From NCBI RefSeq assembly GCF_964355755.1, contig NC_092677.1, positions 20,804,101-20,868,100 on the forward strand: a stretch of DNA of 64,000 bases, given 5' to 3'. How positions within the stretch are numbered: the stretch's first letter is position 1; every line of letters begins with the position of its first letter. The translations under genes were made by a program, and so were the position numbers. The notes under the pieces are model-generated. The model was not told where the DNA came from. It worked only from the letters and a program-made list of their open reading frames with translations, and did not search any database. Shown here piece after piece: positions 62,739-64,000 of this stretch. Source of the DNA: Antedon mediterranea. Its lineage: Eukaryota; Echinodermata; Crinoidea; Comatulida; Antedonidae.

Positions 62739-64000
62739 GCTCAGAATACCTTCAAATCGCATTTTGAGACGTTTTAGACCATTTTGTGATTTTCGAAAAA
62801 ACTTGTTAACATAAAAACACCAAAGTGCTCAGAATCGTGTTTTGAGACGTTTTAGACCATTTTGTGATTTTCGAAAAAACTTGTTAACATAAAAACACCA
62901 AAGTGCTCAGAATACCTTCAAATCGTGTTTTGAGACGTTTTAGACCATTTTGTGATTTTGGAAAAACTTGTTAACATAAAAACACCAAAGTGCTCAGAAT
63001 ACCTTCAAATCGCATTTGGAGACGTTTTAGACCATTTTGTGATTTTCGAAAAAACTTGTTAACATAAAAACACCAAAGTGCTCAGAAAAGCTTCAAATCG
63101 CAATTGGAGACGTTTTAAACCATTTTGTTCATTTCGATGAAACTTGGTTACACAAAAACATCAAATTGCACAAAATGGCTTAATATGGTATGGGAAAACG
63201 TTTTAGACCATTTTGAACATTTCGAGAAAACTTTTTCACACAAAACTTCAAAGTGTACAGAATAGCTTCAAATCGCATTAGAAACCGTTTTAGACCATTT
63301 TGAGCATTTCGAAAAAACTTTTTCACACAAAACATCAAAGTTTACAAAATAGCTTCAAATCGCATTTGGAGACGTTTTAGACCATTTTGTGATTTTCGAA
63401 AAAACTTGTTAACATAAAAACACCAAAGTGCTCAGAATACCTTCAAATCGCATTTTGAGACGTTTTAGACCATTTTGTGATTTTCGAAAAAACTTGTTAA
63501 CATAAAAATACCAAAGTGCTCTGAATACCTTCAAATCGTGTTTTGAGACGTTTTAGACCATTTTGTGATTTTCGAAAAAACTTGTTAACATAAAAACACC
63601 AAAGTGCTCAGAATACCTTCAAATCGCATTTGGAGACGTTTTAGACCATTTTGTGATTTTCGAAAAAACTTGTTAACATAAAAACACCAAAGTGCTCAGA
63701 AAAGCTTCAAATCGCAATTGGAGACGTTTTAAACCATTTTGTTCATTTCGATGAAACTTGGTTACACAAAAACATCAAATTGCACAAAATGGCTTAATAT
63801 GGTATGGGAAAACGTTTTAGACAATTTTGAACATTTCGAGAAAACTTTTTCACACAAAACTTCAAAGTGTACAGAATAGCTTCAAATCGCATTAGAAACC
63901 GTTTTAGACCATTTTGAGCATTTCGAAAAAACTTTTTCACACAAAACATCAAAGTTTACAAAATAGCTTCAAATCGCATTTGGAGACGTTTTAGACCATT
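62739..64000. repeat. 614-bp G units, third locus, cut by the window end
   Basis: G markers are at 63094 and 63708 (614 bp). The segment matches 46.56-47.82 kb at an offset of 16,181 bp and 28.24-29.50 kb at 34,502 bp. It runs off the window mid-monomer, so the array continues. Confidence 0.87.

Larger units (their letters stand above)
1..64000. repeat. Satellite DNA array, 87-88 bp monomer family
   Basis: The word GTTTTAGACC, or a one-base variant, recurs throughout at spacings of mostly 87 or 88 bp, with defined short forms of 76, 78, 83 and 86 bp and fused forms of 132 and 145 bp. Two hand-counted monomers have 29/88 and 27/87 G+C. All copies read in the same direction except one 15-bp inverted piece near 5.62 kb. 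Every stretch I read can be assigned to this family, so long gene-free regions hold only satellite. Large tandem arrays of short AT-rich monomers with higher-order structure are characteristic of centromeric or pericentromeric heterochromatin; that location is inference. Both ends of the window lie inside the array. I do not recognise the monomer as a named family. Confidence 0.97.

Noticed and set aside
1-64000. CRISPR array, because GTTTTAGACC recurs at regular intervals and resembles the start of some type II repeats
   Set aside because: The sequence between the recurring words is itself repetitive and homologous throughout, with no unique spacers, and the period is 87-88 bp. No cas genes are present.
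1-64000. Transposable element or LTR content
   Set aside because: I saw no terminal repeats, target-site duplications, polypurine tracts or long coding frames. All segments align to the satellite monomer family.
1-64000. Telomeric repeat or rDNA spacer
   Set aside because: There is no TTAGGG- or TTTAGGG-type short tandem repeat and no recognisable rRNA sequence. The 87-88 bp AT-rich monomer with complex higher-order structure does not support a spacer subrepeat over 64 kb without coding units.

Overview
The whole 64 kb window is one uninterrupted tandem satellite array. I found no protein-coding gene, RNA gene, transposon or unique sequence, and neither edge of the array lies inside the window. 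The basic monomer is 87-88 bp and about one third G+C, counted by hand on two monomers. It is always in the same orientation and is most easily phased on the word GTTTTAGACC. This is typical of eukaryotic heterochromatin, most likely centromeric or pericentromeric. The sequence alone does not tell me the species or even the kingdom, and I do not recognise the monomer as a named satellite family.

The monomers fall into recurring sequence classes. Class A (88 bp) carries TTTTCGAAAA and a GTTAAC site. Class B (87 bp) has GAGCATTTCGA. Class D (87 bp) has TTTCGTTAAAAC. Class C (78 bp) has TTGGTTACAC and ends in AGAAACC. Class G (88 bp) ends in TATGGGAAAAC. Shortened derivatives (E 76 bp, F 78 bp, a 145-bp C/D fusion and others) arose by internal deletions and then spread with the larger repeats. 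Runs of A monomers alternate two subtypes and so form dimers of about 176 bp.

On top of the monomers lies a nested, mosaic higher-order structure. From left to right: a 5,591-bp-spaced duplication (1-4285 and 5592-9876) whose junction carries the only inverted segment I saw; a recent 2,836-bp tandem duplication (about 9525-15196); a bridge to about 17.47 kb; units spaced 5,183/5,076 bp (about 17.47-28.24 kb); short 614-bp higher-order units (28.25-29.8 kb); units starting 3,371 and 4,416 bp apart (29.8-41.3 kb); a long second copy of 16.6-32.7 kb material (41.3-51.2 kb) with deletions; a 3,758-bp tandem pair (50.7-57.9 kb); and a third copy of the 19-23 kb material continuing into the 614-bp units (58.6-64.0 kb).

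Many differences between long copies are whole monomers or pairs of monomers. This fits in-register unequal exchange or amplification. The main points of interest are array evolution and possible chromatin function, not encoded products.
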